Shown here in pieces: positions 5,214 through 5,456 of a stretch of 5,456 nt of DNA (position 1 is its first letter; each line of letters starts with the position of its first letter). The notes beneath the pieces are model-generated. The model saw only the letters and a program-made list of their open reading frames with translations, ran no database searches and was not told the origin of the DNA. Position numbers and translations under genes: made by a program. This stretch comes from ZCTH02-B3 sp036563895 (GTDB taxonomy: Bacteria > Bacillota > Bacilli > Paenibacillales > Paenibacillaceae): positions 1 through 5,456 of the forward strand of contig DATCLN010000016.1 in the NCBI GenBank assembly GCA_036563895.1, written 5' to 3'.

Positions 5214-5456
5214 TCACCGCCGGACGGCCTCCGCCGCCTCCTTGAGCAGCTCATACGACCGGATTTGCTTCGCCGGATCGAAGATATAGGTCACCGCCAT
5301 GATTTCGTCCGCTTCATGCCGCTCGAGAAATTCGGCCAGCCGCTTCTTAACCGTCTCCCTGCCGCCGATGATCGCCAGGCTCATGCGCGCCTCCAGGTGG
5401 GCCCGTTCGATCGGGGTCAGGACGAGCTCCTCCGCCTTGTCCGGCGGCTGCAGCGG
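5214..5456 (-). CDS. LLM-class (luciferase-like) flavin-dependent oxidoreductase, C-terminal part
   Basis: Reading the minus strand from the right edge gives 80 codons without a stop, then TGA at 5216-5214. The gene is cut off by the window, so its start and most of its (beta/alpha)8 barrel are missing. The visible tail contains PIERAHLEARMSLAIIGGRE, followed by TVKKRLAEFLERHEADEIM and AVTYIFDPAKQIRSYELLKE. This is the characteristic end of MsnO8-type luciferase-like monooxygenases: an (I/V)GG-x-ETV turn, a helix, the ADE-(I/L)-M strand, then the D-x-(A/x)-K/R-x-RSYE helix. Full members are about 320-340 residues and use reduced FMN. The substrate is rarely known. It converges on the padR-ABC operon and is unrelated to it in transcription. 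Its codon use is GC-rich like the rest of the window. Confidence 0.85.
   Translation of the reverse strand, partial: PLQPPDKAEELVLTPIERAHLEARMSLAIIGGRETVKKRLAEFLERHEADEIMAVTYIFDPAKQIRSYELLKEAAEAVRR

Noticed and set aside
4957..5217. Minus-strand open frame of 86 codons starting at 5217.
   Set aside because: It starts just inside the end of the oxidoreductase gene in another frame, runs through a terminator into the permease antisense, and has an arginine/proline-rich product without a fold.

Overview
The window looks like an ordinary stretch of chromosome from a GC-rich low-GC-lineage Gram-positive (Bacillota), most plausibly the Paenibacillaceae (Paenibacillus, Cohnella or Thermobacillus-like). 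This placement is inferred. It rests on strong GGAGG-type ribosome binding sites, TTG and GTG starts, near-consensus sigma-A promoters (TATAAT, TATACT), and the style of the proteins. No rRNA, tRNA, CRISPR array, insertion sequence or phage gene was seen.

Layout, left to right. (1) Positions 1-1364 hold a two-gene operon: a metallo-beta-lactamase-fold hydrolase (51-773) followed 12 nt later by a TetR-family regulator with a WHG-type C-terminal domain (786-1364). A perfect 15-bp inverted repeat touches the -10 box in front of the hydrolase and is the obvious candidate operator for that TetR protein. (2) Positions 1365-1607 are intergenic and carry a good promoter for the next gene. (3) Positions 1608-2906 encode a monocistronic HI0933/YhiN-type FAD flavoprotein. 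Its reading frame stays open upstream to 1491, but the promoter lies inside that extension, so the shorter protein is preferred. (4) Positions 2933-5120 form a complete transcription unit: promoter, a 22-bp near-palindrome in the leader, a PadR-family regulator (3017-3580), an ABC ATPase (3577-4287), an ABC-2 membrane protein (4284-5048), and a textbook intrinsic terminator. The three genes are joined by two ATGA stop/start overlaps. (5) After an intergenic stretch with an unexplained long-loop inverted repeat, the C-terminal 80 residues of a luciferase-like flavin-dependent oxidoreductase run in from the right edge on the minus strand.

Working together: units 1 and 4 are both small ligand-responsive modules in which a regulator sits in the same operon as the proteins it probably controls. 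One is a hydrolase with TetR, the other an ABC exporter with PadR, and each has a candidate operator at its own promoter. This suggests autoregulated detoxification or efflux circuits, but neither substrate can be read from the sequence. I do not see a clearly new biological system. The most useful observations are the two candidate operators and the start-site correction of the flavoprotein.
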